A DNA stretch of 13,528 bases from Bacillota bacterium (GTDB lineage Bacteria > Bacillota > Dethiobacteria > DTU022), in assembly GCA_012510325.1 (NCBI GenBank), contig JAAZIG010000182.1, positions 1 through 13,528 on the forward strand, read 5' to 3'. The notes under the pieces were generated by a model. The model ran no database searches, was not told where the DNA came from, and saw nothing but the letters and a program-made list of their open reading frames with translations. This document shows, piece by piece, positions 6,338 to 13,316 of the stretch. The stretch's first letter is position 1. Each line of letters begins with the position of its first letter. Both the position numbers and the translations under genes were made by a program.

Positions 6338-7651
6338 TCAGGAGCGCCCTCCCGGGGCCTCGCTCCTTCTTTTGTCGCAGCCGTTGCCGCCCCTTTCCGG
6401 GGCTTTCAACACTTTCCGCTCCAGTCTGGCGGTCATCCCTTTCAACAGAGAATAGATACAGTAGAGCAGCCTTTCGAAAAGGCGGGTGCCTGGAGAAGCA
6501 CCTTCCCCCGGTTCCGGTTTTTCCGGAGTCCCGGGCTCCGGCTCAGGAACCCCCGGCGGATCGGGTTCAGGCAGCGGTGCGGGTTTCTCCGGCAGCTCAC
6601 CGGGCGGCGTCATTGGCGGCTCCGGCGGCGGTTCGTCAGCGAGCGGCGGGAGCGTGGCCAGAAGTCCGTTCAGGTAATCGCGGACAATGCTGAACCCATA
6701 ATCCGCGTCAACCGCCCATCTGCCTCCCAGCTCCTCAACAAAACAGACCTGTCCGGCCCAGGGCTGCGCCAGCACAACCCGGTAGCGCCCGTGGGGCTCA
6801 CCCACCGGTTTCAACCCGACATAGGCGCACATATGGTTGAAATGGCCCCGCACTCCTTCCTCCGGCGAAACAAAGGTCTCAAAATCGGCCGTGCTGTCCC
6901 CGACAGCCTGCTCCACCTTGATGCCGGCCCAGTTGTTCTGGGAGGCCTTGACCGCACCCCCGTAGCGCCCAAAAGCGGTCTCTTTGGCGCTCTGGGCATA
7001 AAGCACTTCCGGACGGAGCCCGGTACGGGCACCGCAGCTCCAGTAGACCGGAGCGATCTCGATAAAGCGGGGATGAGCCTGCCTTTTACGGGCCCATTCC
7101 TGCGCCTGCGCCGCCGTTACCGCCGCCTTGCCGGCAAGGGGGGTAATCCCGGAGGAAGGCAGCTGCAGCCGCACCGCCTCCAAAAAGGAATCCCACCCCC
7201 CGGGCCTTCCGCGGAGCACCCGGGGACAATTTTTACCGCTCCAGTGATGATGCTGTTTGACCTGAACCGGTTTCAGTGAAAAATCCCGCAGCAATTTTGC
7301 CGTCAGCCAAGCGGCTCTTTTTTCCGCCTCTGCGCGAATTCCGTCCCTGTTTTCACAGATCTCGATGCCGATACTTGTTCTGTTTCCGGGGCCCTCCTTC
7401 CCGTCTCCGGCATGCCAGCCGTTTTCATCGAGCGGCAGATGCTGCACAATGAAAGTATCATCCACCGTAAAATGCCAGCTGGCCGGGATGGAGGCGGCAC
7501 TGTCGCCTTTCAGATAGAGTGCGTGAGCCTTGGCCCCGGCACCGGTTCCGGTGTTGGCTGTATCATGAATGGTCAGATAGCGGGGGTTCAACGGGTAACC
7601 CGGGCGGTTGCGCCGGCCCCGCGGGATCAGATCAACAATTATCGTCGGCAT
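6338..7651 (-). CDS. Bifunctional N-acetylmuramoyl-L-alanine amidase / glucosaminidase (endolysin-like)
   Basis: A 437-residue peptidoglycan hydrolase. Residues about 20-150 form an Amidase_2 (CwlA/XlyA-like) domain: LTIHDTANT with zinc ligand H29, NGWHAGDG (77-84), SIGIEICEN with E97, and HHHWSGKNCP with H134-H136 and C142. Residues about 190-330 form a glucosaminidase-type domain with YAQSAKETAFG (catalytic Glu candidate) and NNWAGIK. A Pro/Glu-rich linker of about 45 residues follows, then a basic, partly amphipathic tail. There is no signal peptide, as in phage endolysins and B. subtilis CwlA. I chose the ATG at 7649-7651 because AGGAGGTGA lies 5 bases upstream; the frame is open to a TTG at 7702 but without a ribosome site. 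No holin, phage structural gene or integrase is adjacent, so prophage remnant, sporulation lysis or defence use cannot be separated here. Confidence 0.9.
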   Translation of the reverse strand: MPTIIVDLIPRGRRNRPGYPLNPRYLTIHDTANTGTGAGAKAHALYLKGDSAASIPASWHFTVDDTFIVQHLPLDENGWHAGDGKEGPGNRTSIGIEICENRDGIRAEAEKRAAWLTAKLLRDFSLKPVQVKQHHHWSGKNCPRVLRGRPGGWDSFLEAVRLQLPSSGITPLAGKAAVTAAQAQEWARKRQAHPRFIEIAPVYWSCGARTGLRPEVLYAQSAKETAFGRYGGAVKASQNNWAGIKVEQAVGDSTADFETFVSPEEGVRGHFNHMCAYVGLKPVGEPHGRYRVVLAQPWAGQVCFVEELGGRWAVDADYGFSIVRDYLNGLLATLPPLADEPPPEPPMTPPGELPEKPAPLPEPDPPGVPEPEPGTPEKPEPGEGASPGTRLFERLLYCIYSLLKGMTARLERKVLKAPERGGNGCDKRRSEAPGGRS

Positions 7652-7727
7652 TGGCTTCACCTCCTGTGGCCGGATTTGAATCGGGCCGACAGTGCAGTGC
7701 AAGCCGGCCTGATTTACGGCCCGCTAT

Positions 7728-7757
7728 ATTGTAAGCAGCATCGGCATGTTTTGACAC
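7728..7757 (-). promoter_or_regulatory. Possible promoter of the amidase gene
   Basis: On the minus strand TACAAT (7728-7733, 5 of 6 matches) lies 18 bases from GTGTCA (7752-7757, 4 of 6). This would give a leader of about 70 bases with an excellent ribosome site. The match is moderate and was not scored statistically. Confidence 0.35.
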
Positions 7758-7780
7758 TACCGCTGAGCTATGCTTTGACA
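7746..7780. repeat. Short direct repeat in the amidase upstream region
   Basis: ATGTTTTGACA (7746-7756) and ATGCTTTGACA (7770-7780) are 10/11 identical and offset by 24 bases. One copy overlaps the proposed -35 of the amidase promoter. On the minus strand the core reads TGTCAAA, one base from the Spo0A box TGTCGAA. A regulator-binding role is inference. Confidence 0.4.
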
Positions 7781-7897
7781 ATCATCAGCCGGAGATAGCT
7801 GGGACAAGGTGAAGCCGGATTAAACCGGAGTGAGAGTCTCCCCGGGACAACGGCAACAAGATGAGGGATCGGCCAAAAACAGCGGGGTCAAGGGGTG

Positions 7898-7934
7898 CAA
7901 AATCCCGGGACTCCCCTGCCGGGCAGCCCCGGGA
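7898..7934 (-). terminator. Intrinsic terminator after the short-chain dehydrogenase
   Basis: On the minus strand TCCCGGG (7928-7934 region) pairs with CCCGGGA (7903-7909 region) around a smaller CTGCC/GGCAG hairpin, followed by TTTTG. It starts about 10 bases after the dehydrogenase stop, the expected place, and separates that gene from the amidase. Confidence 0.7.
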
Positions 7935-7943
7935 AGGTTATCC

Positions 7944-8711
7944 TTAAAGAATCGTGGCGCCGCCGTCGACATTGAGCACCTGCCCGGTGATAAATGAAGC
8001 GCCGTCCGAACAGAGAAACAACACCGGCTCAACAATATCAGCAGGCTCGGCCAGCCTCCCCAGGGGTATTCCCCGGACAATCTCCTCATGCACCTCCGGA
8101 TTGGACCAGAAGGGCATGCTGAAACCGGTCTTGACCATGCTCGGCGCCACCGCATTGACCTGAATATTATCCGGCGCCAGCTCCAGGGCCAGCACCCGGG
8201 TGAGCGATTCGATCCCCGCCTTGGCCACACTGTAGATCCCCATCCCCGGAGCGGCCCGCCGCGCGGCGATGGAGGATATATTTACGATCTTTCCCCGTCC
8301 CTGCTCTTTCATGATCTGCGCCGCACTGCAGGAGCAGAGGTAGGTCCCGTTCAGATTCGTATCGATAATCTTTTGCCACGTGGCCGGTCCCGCAGCGGCG
8401 GTGGAAGGGGTCATCAGATTCATTCCCACGTTATTGATCAGGACGTCAACGCGGCCAAACGTCTCTCGGGCTCTCCGGAAAAGGGTGGCGACATCCTCTT
8501 CGCGGGCAATATGAGCCGGCAGGACCACCAGATTGCCGCCGGCATCGAGATCCGCCGCCGCCCGGTCAAGCCCCTCCTGTTTCCTGGCGCAGAGCACCAC
8601 TTTCGCTCCCTCATTGTCCAGCAGGCGCCTTGCCAGCGCCAGCCCGATCCCCCGGCTGCCCCCGGTAATGACAAAAACCCGACCGCTCAAGCCGTAACAG
8701 AGCTGAACCAA
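7944..8711 (-). CDS. Short-chain dehydrogenase/reductase (SDR, FabG-like)
   Basis: A classical cytosolic SDR of 256 residues that should use NAD(P)H for a carbonyl/alcohol conversion; the substrate cannot be told. It shows the Rossmann motif TGGSRGIG (16-23), LINNVG (NNAG equivalent), the catalytic set Ser (VNISSIAA), Tyr and Lys (YSVAK), and the C-terminal GQVLNVDGG typical of FabG-like enzymes. An Arg (CARKQ) after the second beta strand hints at NADP preference. The frame is open upstream to a GTG at 8825, but TTG at 8709-8711 has GGAGGA 7 bases before it and gives the normal family N-terminus, so I use it. The 165 bases between it and the upstream 5'-nucleotidase contain no recognised gene or clear promoter; a strong terminator follows. 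Confidence 0.93.
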   Translation of the reverse strand: MVQLCYGLSGRVFVITGGSRGIGLALARRLLDNEGAKVVLCARKQEGLDRAAADLDAGGNLVVLPAHIAREEDVATLFRRARETFGRVDVLINNVGMNLMTPSTAAAGPATWQKIIDTNLNGTYLCSCSAAQIMKEQGRGKIVNISSIAARRAAPGMGIYSVAKAGIESLTRVLALELAPDNIQVNAVAPSMVKTGFSMPFWSNPEVHEEIVRGIPLGRLAEPADIVEPVLFLCSDGASFITGQVLNVDGGATIL

Positions 8712-8876
8712 TTGATCTTCCTCCCATATCCCATTTTCACTGTTCCAGCGCCCCAGAGTTCCCAGGCCGGGAGAAGATACCTTTTCCGCAAAGGGATCGC
8801 CAAACCGGCCGGTCCCCCGCTGCACCTGGCCGAAAGCACCCTGCGGCTGCGCTTCCTCAAAGAAACGGACTCCGGT

Positions 8877-10895
8877 TTACGGCACCACCGCTTTTCGTTC
8901 GCTTTTCCGACGGGCTCTCCGGCGCATCAGCAGAATGAGCAGACCGATTAACCCCAGCACGATCAAGGCCGGCCAGAGCAGAAAGGGGATCGAGGAGACC
9001 TGGTTGATCCGTCCCCCTGTCTCCGCGTAGTACGGCTCGATCTGCGCCTCGCCCTGCTCATTCAAAGGCTGGGCGGCGGCATATTCGACCACCGTCTGCC
9101 AGACTTTCAGCTCCTCGCCGTCAACTTTGACGATGAGACTGTCCAGCTCCTCCTCGGGAACGGGATTGCCCGCGCTATCTTTCGGCTCGATCTTGAGCAG
9201 CGGCACCATCTCACCGGCCATGGGCAGAAAAGAGAGAATATACGAATCAGCAATGAGATTGTACAGCTTTTGATCGCCCCGTTTCAGGGGAACGTAGCTG
9301 TCTTCATCCGTCCCCTGGCGCCCCTCACCGGTGTAGCGTTCCGCCCGCACCACCGCCCGGGTCGAGGGAACAGGAACATTCAATCCGGGCACGGTAAAGA
9401 GAACCCCATTGCGAGGATTGTAGTCATAGCGCAACCCGGAAAATTGCAGATAAAAGGTTTTACCCAGGAGCTGCTCGAGCAACACCGACACCTCGAGAGC
9501 CCGGCGCACCTCCTCCCCGGTCAGGTAGAGCGACACCACCGGATACCCGGCCTTTCCATCCGGACCGATCCCCAGTCCGATGAGATCGGCCAGATCGTAG
9601 AAGGAAACCTTGCTGCAGGAATGCTCCAGACTGCCGGAAATGAGATCGCCGCGGATAGATCCGTTGGCCTGAATGGCAAAATCGGCCCGCTGCCCCATCT
9701 TTTGTGAAGTCACCAGGCGCATCGCATCAGCGATAAAGTTACCCAAAGGGGATTCCCTTGGTGAAGGGTTTTCCAAAATATTAAAATCACAACGGGTCAC
9801 CGGATCGAGGATGTTTAAAAAGCGTCCCCCCGTCCGCCTGGCGATGAGTGCATTGAGTTCACTGGTATAGCCTTTAACCGCTTGATCAACCTGCCGGTGC
9901 AGCGCAAGCTTGTCGTCAAGGGGAATCAGGGAAGGCTTCTCCGGACCGTTGCGCAACCGCACCGCCCCCTGCTGCGGATCAATAGCCAGCTCCAGGAAAC
10001 CGTAGCATTCCAGCATGGAACCGGCCTGGACAATAATGGTCTCTCCTTCGATGACCGGCTCCACCAGCGCCGTGTGGCAGTGCCCCCCGACGATGAGATC
10101 AATTCCGGCGACCTCCCGGGCCAGTTCGCGGTCTTCGTCGACTCCGGAATGGGTCAGGGCGATGATCAGATCGGCCCCCTCCATCTGTAACCCGGCGACC
10201 ATCTTGGCGGCAGTTTCGTGTTGATCGGTAAATTTCATCGGTTCCGGGCTGTTGGTTACGGTGATGGCATTTTCCCCGATGAGCCCGAAAAGGCCGACGG
10301 TGAGCCCGTTTTCAAGCTCAAATATTTGTTTTTCCCGGAAGATCTCCGCCAGCGGATGCCCCGGCGGCGGAACCGTATTGGAGGCAAGCAACACTGTTTT
10401 CTCGCTCGCTTCGGGATAACCCGCCGCCTCGAGATATTGAACCAGCAGATCGGTGCCGAAATCATACTCATGATTGCCGATGGCGGCGGCATCGTATCCG
10501 AGCAGATGCATCACCGCTATCTGGGCGGGAATCCCTTCGGGAACAAGCCAGCCGAAAGGCGTTCCTCCGGTAAAATCGCCGGCTGACAAAAGCAAAACCG
10601 GCTCGCCCTCCGCCGCTTTTTGTTCCCGGATTGCCTCCACCGCCGTCGCAAGGCGGGCGTAGCCTCCGACAGTGGGGTTTGGCAAATCAGGACGAAAATC
10701 GACCGCCGGGGAATGGGGAATCATCGCAGAATGCTCGTCATTGGTATGGATAATTGTTACAAAGAGCTCCCCGGCCTCCCCTCCTTCACCCTTCACGGAA
10801 ATCAGTTGCCCCGGCATAACAGAACAAAGCGCTATTGTTGCGACAACCAAAATGATTCGCAGCAGGGATGCTGCGGATCGAGCTGTCCGGCCCAT
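8877..10895 (-). CDS. Surface-anchored 5'-nucleotidase / cyclic phosphodiesterase family metallophosphoesterase
   Basis: The 672-residue protein belongs to the UshA/CpdB/YfkN-like family, which removes phosphate from extracellular nucleotides. After a signal peptide (about residues 1-33) the calcineurin-like domain shows IIHTNDEHS, SAGDFTGG, IGNHEYDFG, ALTHSGVD and GGHCHT, supplying all expected Asp, Asn and His metal ligands. The C-terminal substrate domain (about 360-570) has NGSIRGDL and YLTGEEVRRALE. A last hydrophobic segment (about 636-655) followed by RRRARRKSERK anchors it in the membrane with the enzyme outside. The ATG at 10893-10895 has GGGAGG 7 bases upstream, better than the ATG at 10914-10916, whose ribosome site is poor. 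No LPxTG motif is seen. Exact substrate is not determinable; phosphate or nucleotide scavenging is likely. Confidence 0.94.
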   Translation of the reverse strand: MGRTARSAASLLRIILVVATIALCSVMPGQLISVKGEGGEAGELFVTIIHTNDEHSAMIPHSPAVDFRPDLPNPTVGGYARLATAVEAIREQKAAEGEPVLLLSAGDFTGGTPFGWLVPEGIPAQIAVMHLLGYDAAAIGNHEYDFGTDLLVQYLEAAGYPEASEKTVLLASNTVPPPGHPLAEIFREKQIFELENGLTVGLFGLIGENAITVTNSPEPMKFTDQHETAAKMVAGLQMEGADLIIALTHSGVDEDRELAREVAGIDLIVGGHCHTALVEPVIEGETIIVQAGSMLECYGFLELAIDPQQGAVRLRNGPEKPSLIPLDDKLALHRQVDQAVKGYTSELNALIARRTGGRFLNILDPVTRCDFNILENPSPRESPLGNFIADAMRLVTSQKMGQRADFAIQANGSIRGDLISGSLEHSCSKVSFYDLADLIGLGIGPDGKAGYPVVSLYLTGEEVRRALEVSVLLEQLLGKTFYLQFSGLRYDYNPRNGVLFTVPGLNVPVPSTRAVVRAERYTGEGRQGTDEDSYVPLKRGDQKLYNLIADSYILSFLPMAGEMVPLLKIEPKDSAGNPVPEEELDSLIVKVDGEELKVWQTVVEYAAAQPLNEQGEAQIEPYYAETGGRINQVSSIPFLLWPALIVLGLIGLLILLMRRRARRKSERKAVVP

Positions 10896-10929
10896 GGCGA
10901 TCCCTCCCAATATCATCTGACTGAAAATG

Positions 10930-10938
10930 ATTTTATCA
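10930..10938 (-). promoter_or_regulatory. Possible extended -10 promoter of the 5'-nucleotidase gene
   Basis: On the minus strand TGATAAAAT matches an extended -10 element (TGnTATAAT) with one mismatch. It lies about 35 bases before the preferred start, in an AT-rich patch, with no good -35. Weak but well placed. Confidence 0.35.
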
Positions 10939-11006
10939 CAGATGGTTGATTTTTAAAAATAGTGCCCCATTAATGATCCGCCGAAATCAAAAGGTGTCTC
11001 AGGGGC

Positions 11007-11034
11007 CGGCGCCCGGAAAGCATGTCCGGCGCCG
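11007..11034 (-). terminator. Hairpin directly after the YyaL-type gene
   Basis: On the minus strand, starting at the base after the stop codon, CGGCGCC pairs with GGCGCCG (7 bp), with an inner GGA/TCC and one bulge around a 7-base loop. No T-run follows (GCCCCTGAG), so it is either a weak terminator or a processing/stability hairpin. Confidence 0.4.
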
Positions 11035-12972
11035 CTAGAGCTTCTCTTCTTTCAGCAGGGCTGCCAGAGCGGCGGCAGTGGAAACCGGAGGAAGACAGCG
11101 GCGCTCACGGCAGAGGCTGGCGGTAACCTTTTCCCGGGGGGGGACCGCCTGCTCAACAGGGGGAGCAGCTGCTTTACCCTCTTTTTTACCGCTGCCGGCG
11201 GGGTGTAGAAGAAGTAACAGGTTGGGGTGAAATTGGCGCCGCACCAGATCCGCCATCGCCCCGGCTTCAGCCGAGTCCGTCTCACCGGCGATAGTCAGTT
11301 CCGCGACGGGACCAAGGGCAAAATCGTGTGCTGCAAGCATCCCGGCGTATGCCTCCGGCGAGCGCTGCAGTTCCCCGGAAAAAGCGCGGATGATCGCTTC
11401 GCCGCGCTCCGATAACTCCTCACGACCGGTTAAGCGGCCCAGTTGCAGCAGATTCAAAGCAGCCACCGCATTGCCCGAAGGGAGCGCCCCGTCGGCGGCA
11501 TCGGCCAGGACGGGAAGACCGCTGTCCTGATCGATACCGGTGAACTGCAGCGCGCCGCTGTCACTCTGGAACAGTTCGAGCATCGATTCGTTCAGTGAGA
11601 GCGCTCCCTCCAGGTGAGCGCTGTTGAAGCTGGTCCGGTACAGCTCCAGCAGCCCCCGGATCAGGAAAGCATAATCATCGAGATAGGCCGGTAAAGCCGC
11701 TTCACCGCCGCGGTAACGCCGCTGCAGCCTGCCGTCCGCAGCGATCATTTTATCCCTGATAAAGGAGACGGCCGCTTCCGCCGCTTCAGTGTAGAGCGGT
11801 ACCCCCAGTACGGCGCCGCCGCGGGCCAGGGCGGCGACAGCGAGACCGTTCCAGGCAGTGAGAATTTTGTCATCTCTGAAGGGACGTTCCCGGCTGTTGC
11901 GAGCCAGCAGCAACTTTTTCCCCGCTGCCTCAATCAGCTTGCGCAAAGCCGCCGGACTGATCCCTTTTTCCGCCGCAAATTGTTCATCGTCATGCGGGCG
12001 GTGCAAAATGCTCCGTCCGCTTTCAAAATTTCCGTCTGTTGTCACCCCGAAATAGTCAGCAACAATAGCGCCCTGTTCTTTTCCGAGGACTGCAGCTATC
12101 TCTGCGGGGGTCCAGAGATAGAAGAGCCCCTCCTCCCCTGCAGTATCGGCATCCTCGGCAGTACAAAAAGCGCCCTCCGGTGTGCGCAGATCGCGCAGCA
12201 AATATTCAAAGATCGCCCGGGCTGCAGTGGCAAACTCCTGCTCCCCGGTAGTCTGATTCGCTTCAAGGTAAGCGATTGCCAGCAGCGCCTGATCGTAAAG
12301 CATCTTTTCAAAATGCGGCGCCAGCCAAGCTTCGTCGGTGGAATAACGGTGGAAACCATAACCGATCTGATCGCAAATACCGCCCCGGGCCATGCTCCTT
12401 AACGTGGCCGTAACCATCTGCAGCGCCTTCACCTCGCCGGTTCGCTTCCAGTAGCGCAGCAGAAAGGTGAGCCGGTGCGGCACCGGAAATTTGGGGGCTC
12501 CGCCGAAACCGCCGTAGCGCTCGTCAAAACTGTCATGCAACCGGCGGTAAGCCTCATGAAGCACCGCGCTTCCGGGCTGCGCAGCCTCGCCGGCCTCCCG
12601 GCCCTGCTCCGCCAGCGCCTGCATCAACTGCTCGCCGGCCGCAAGGGCCTGCTTTCGCTTCTGCCGCCACAGCTGAGCCAGGCGAGGCAGCAGCTCCATC
12701 ATTCCGCTGATCCCGAAGCGGCTGTGCTTCGGAATATAGGTGCCGGCAAAGAAGGGCTTCTTCTCGGGGGTCAAAAATACGGAGAGCGGCCACCCCCCCT
12801 GGCCGGTGAGCGCCTGGCAGGCGCTCATATAGAGCTGATCCAGATCGGGGCGCTCCTCCCGGTCCACCTTGATGGAGATAAAATGCTCATTTAGAAGCGC
12901 TGCGACCTCATCATCCTCGAAGCATTCCCCGGCCATCACATGACACCAATGGCAAGTCGGTAATTGTATCAT
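11035..12972 (-). CDS. YyaL/DUF255 thioredoxin-domain protein, major C-terminal part of a split gene
   Basis: YyaL/SSP411 proteins (about 690 residues) carry an N-terminal thioredoxin-like domain and a long alpha/alpha-barrel domain resembling N-acylglucosamine epimerases; their role is unknown. These 645 residues hold TCHWCHVM (6-13) with the CxxC pair C7/C10, FEDDEVAALLNEHFISIKVD, RPDLDQLY, GWPLSVFLTP and FFAGTYIP, then the barrel domain with WLAPHFEKMLYDQALL and ILTAWNGLAVAALA. The family's first 50 or so residues are missing from this frame but are encoded directly upstream (12975-13136), cut off by a stop. The start ATG (12970-12972) lies inside a 20-base insertion, two bases after that stop, and has no ribosome site of its own. 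The body is otherwise intact, so this may be a recent pseudogene or be translated by reinitiation. Confidence 0.88.
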   Translation of the reverse strand: MIQLPTCHWCHVMAGECFEDDEVAALLNEHFISIKVDREERPDLDQLYMSACQALTGQGGWPLSVFLTPEKKPFFAGTYIPKHSRFGISGMMELLPRLAQLWRQKRKQALAAGEQLMQALAEQGREAGEAAQPGSAVLHEAYRRLHDSFDERYGGFGGAPKFPVPHRLTFLLRYWKRTGEVKALQMVTATLRSMARGGICDQIGYGFHRYSTDEAWLAPHFEKMLYDQALLAIAYLEANQTTGEQEFATAARAIFEYLLRDLRTPEGAFCTAEDADTAGEEGLFYLWTPAEIAAVLGKEQGAIVADYFGVTTDGNFESGRSILHRPHDDEQFAAEKGISPAALRKLIEAAGKKLLLARNSRERPFRDDKILTAWNGLAVAALARGGAVLGVPLYTEAAEAAVSFIRDKMIAADGRLQRRYRGGEAALPAYLDDYAFLIRGLLELYRTSFNSAHLEGALSLNESMLELFQSDSGALQFTGIDQDSGLPVLADAADGALPSGNAVAALNLLQLGRLTGREELSERGEAIIRAFSGELQRSPEAYAGMLAAHDFALGPVAELTIAGETDSAEAGAMADLVRRQFHPNLLLLLHPAGSGKKEGKAAAPPVEQAVPPREKVTASLCRERRCLPPVSTAAALAALLKEEKL

Positions 12973-12977
12973 GCTTA
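12958..12977 (-). other. 20-base insertion splitting the YyaL-type gene
   Basis: Removing exactly these 20 bases restores the family sequence IGYS-TCHWCHVM in one frame (TCG at 12978-12980 joined to ACT at 12955-12957). The insert carries the TAA stop and the ATG restart. It begins TAAGC and ends TTACCG; GTAA/TTAC form a small inverted repeat at its edges, and CG is repeated at both borders. It could be a scar of a departed mobile element, a recombination joint or an assembly error. Confidence 0.8.
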
Positions 12978-13136
12978 CGAATACCCAATAGACAGGAATA
13001 TTGGCTTGTTCTCTTGATCTGCTTTGATAAAAGCTTCATCTTCCCAAGGATACCAGTCCACGGGATTATAGGCATGCTGCAATAGATAGGGGCTTTTTTC
13101 CCTGATCAGTCTATTGGGTTTCTCAGTGAGCTTCAT
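12975..13136 (-). pseudogene. N-terminal 53 codons of the YyaL/DUF255 gene, truncated by a stop
   Basis: The frame encodes the typical start of the family: NRLIREKSPYLLQHAYNPVD (8-27), then WYPWEDEAF and KPIFLSIGYS (44-53), after which TAA replaces the expected TCHWC. The ATG at 13134-13136 has GGGGGTG 6 bases upstream; another in-frame ATG two codons earlier is too close to that site. GC is 42% by count (68 of 162), clearly below the GC-rich downstream part of the same gene. Alone the fragment lacks the CxxC motif and most of the thioredoxin fold, so it is unlikely to work by itself. It is either the front of a broken gene or the first half of a two-polypeptide arrangement. Confidence 0.85.
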
Positions 13137-13316
13137 GGGCATCACCCCCCGATAAGCAATCTGGTTAAGCTATGATACCCCACCCTCAAAATTAAATTAT
13201 TAATTAAAAACATCGGGCGTATCACCAGTTGCCTGCACCGCGGCCCAATCGATAGTGGATGGTTTTTTCAGATTAGTTACCCAGGCAGCCTTGTGCTCAG
13301 ATCATAAGAAAGCCTG
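13137..13316. other. Low-GC intergenic stretch upstream of the YyaL-type gene
   Basis: No gene recognised. A very AT-rich run (about 13187-13212, mostly A and T) could hold the promoter of the split gene, since the minus strand offers several TTTAAT/TAATTT hexamers, but no confident -35/-10 pair stands out. Confidence 0.4.

Noticed and set aside
6486..6677. Plus-strand Gly/Ser-rich 63-codon frame resembling a repeat protein
   Set aside because: It is the reverse complement of the Pro/Glu-rich linker of the amidase.
5717..7279. 520-codon open frame on the plus strand across the NIF3, intergenic and amidase regions
   Set aside because: It runs antisense to two well-supported genes, lacks domain motifs and is Pro/Arg/Gly-rich, as expected of a shadow frame in GC-rich DNA.
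7660..7770. tRNA-like pieces on the minus strand: TAGCTCAGCGGTAG (D-arm-like, near 7757-7770) and GATTCAAATCC (T-loop-like, near 7672-7682)
   Set aside because: The pieces are about 40 bases too far apart for a normal tRNA. The T-stem fails to pair, no acceptor stem forms, and a selenocysteine-tRNA fold also fails. It may be a relic but cannot be supported.
7815..7828. CCGG-ATTAAA-CCGG near-palindrome
   Set aside because: Short, with imperfect centre and not at a useful distance from any promoter; likely chance in a CCGG-rich sequence.
8712..8876. Possible extra N-terminal domain of the dehydrogenase (frame open back to the 5'-nucleotidase stop)
   Set aside because: The extension has no recognised motif, the family normally starts about ten residues before TGGSRGIG, and the best ribosome site is at the TTG at 8711.
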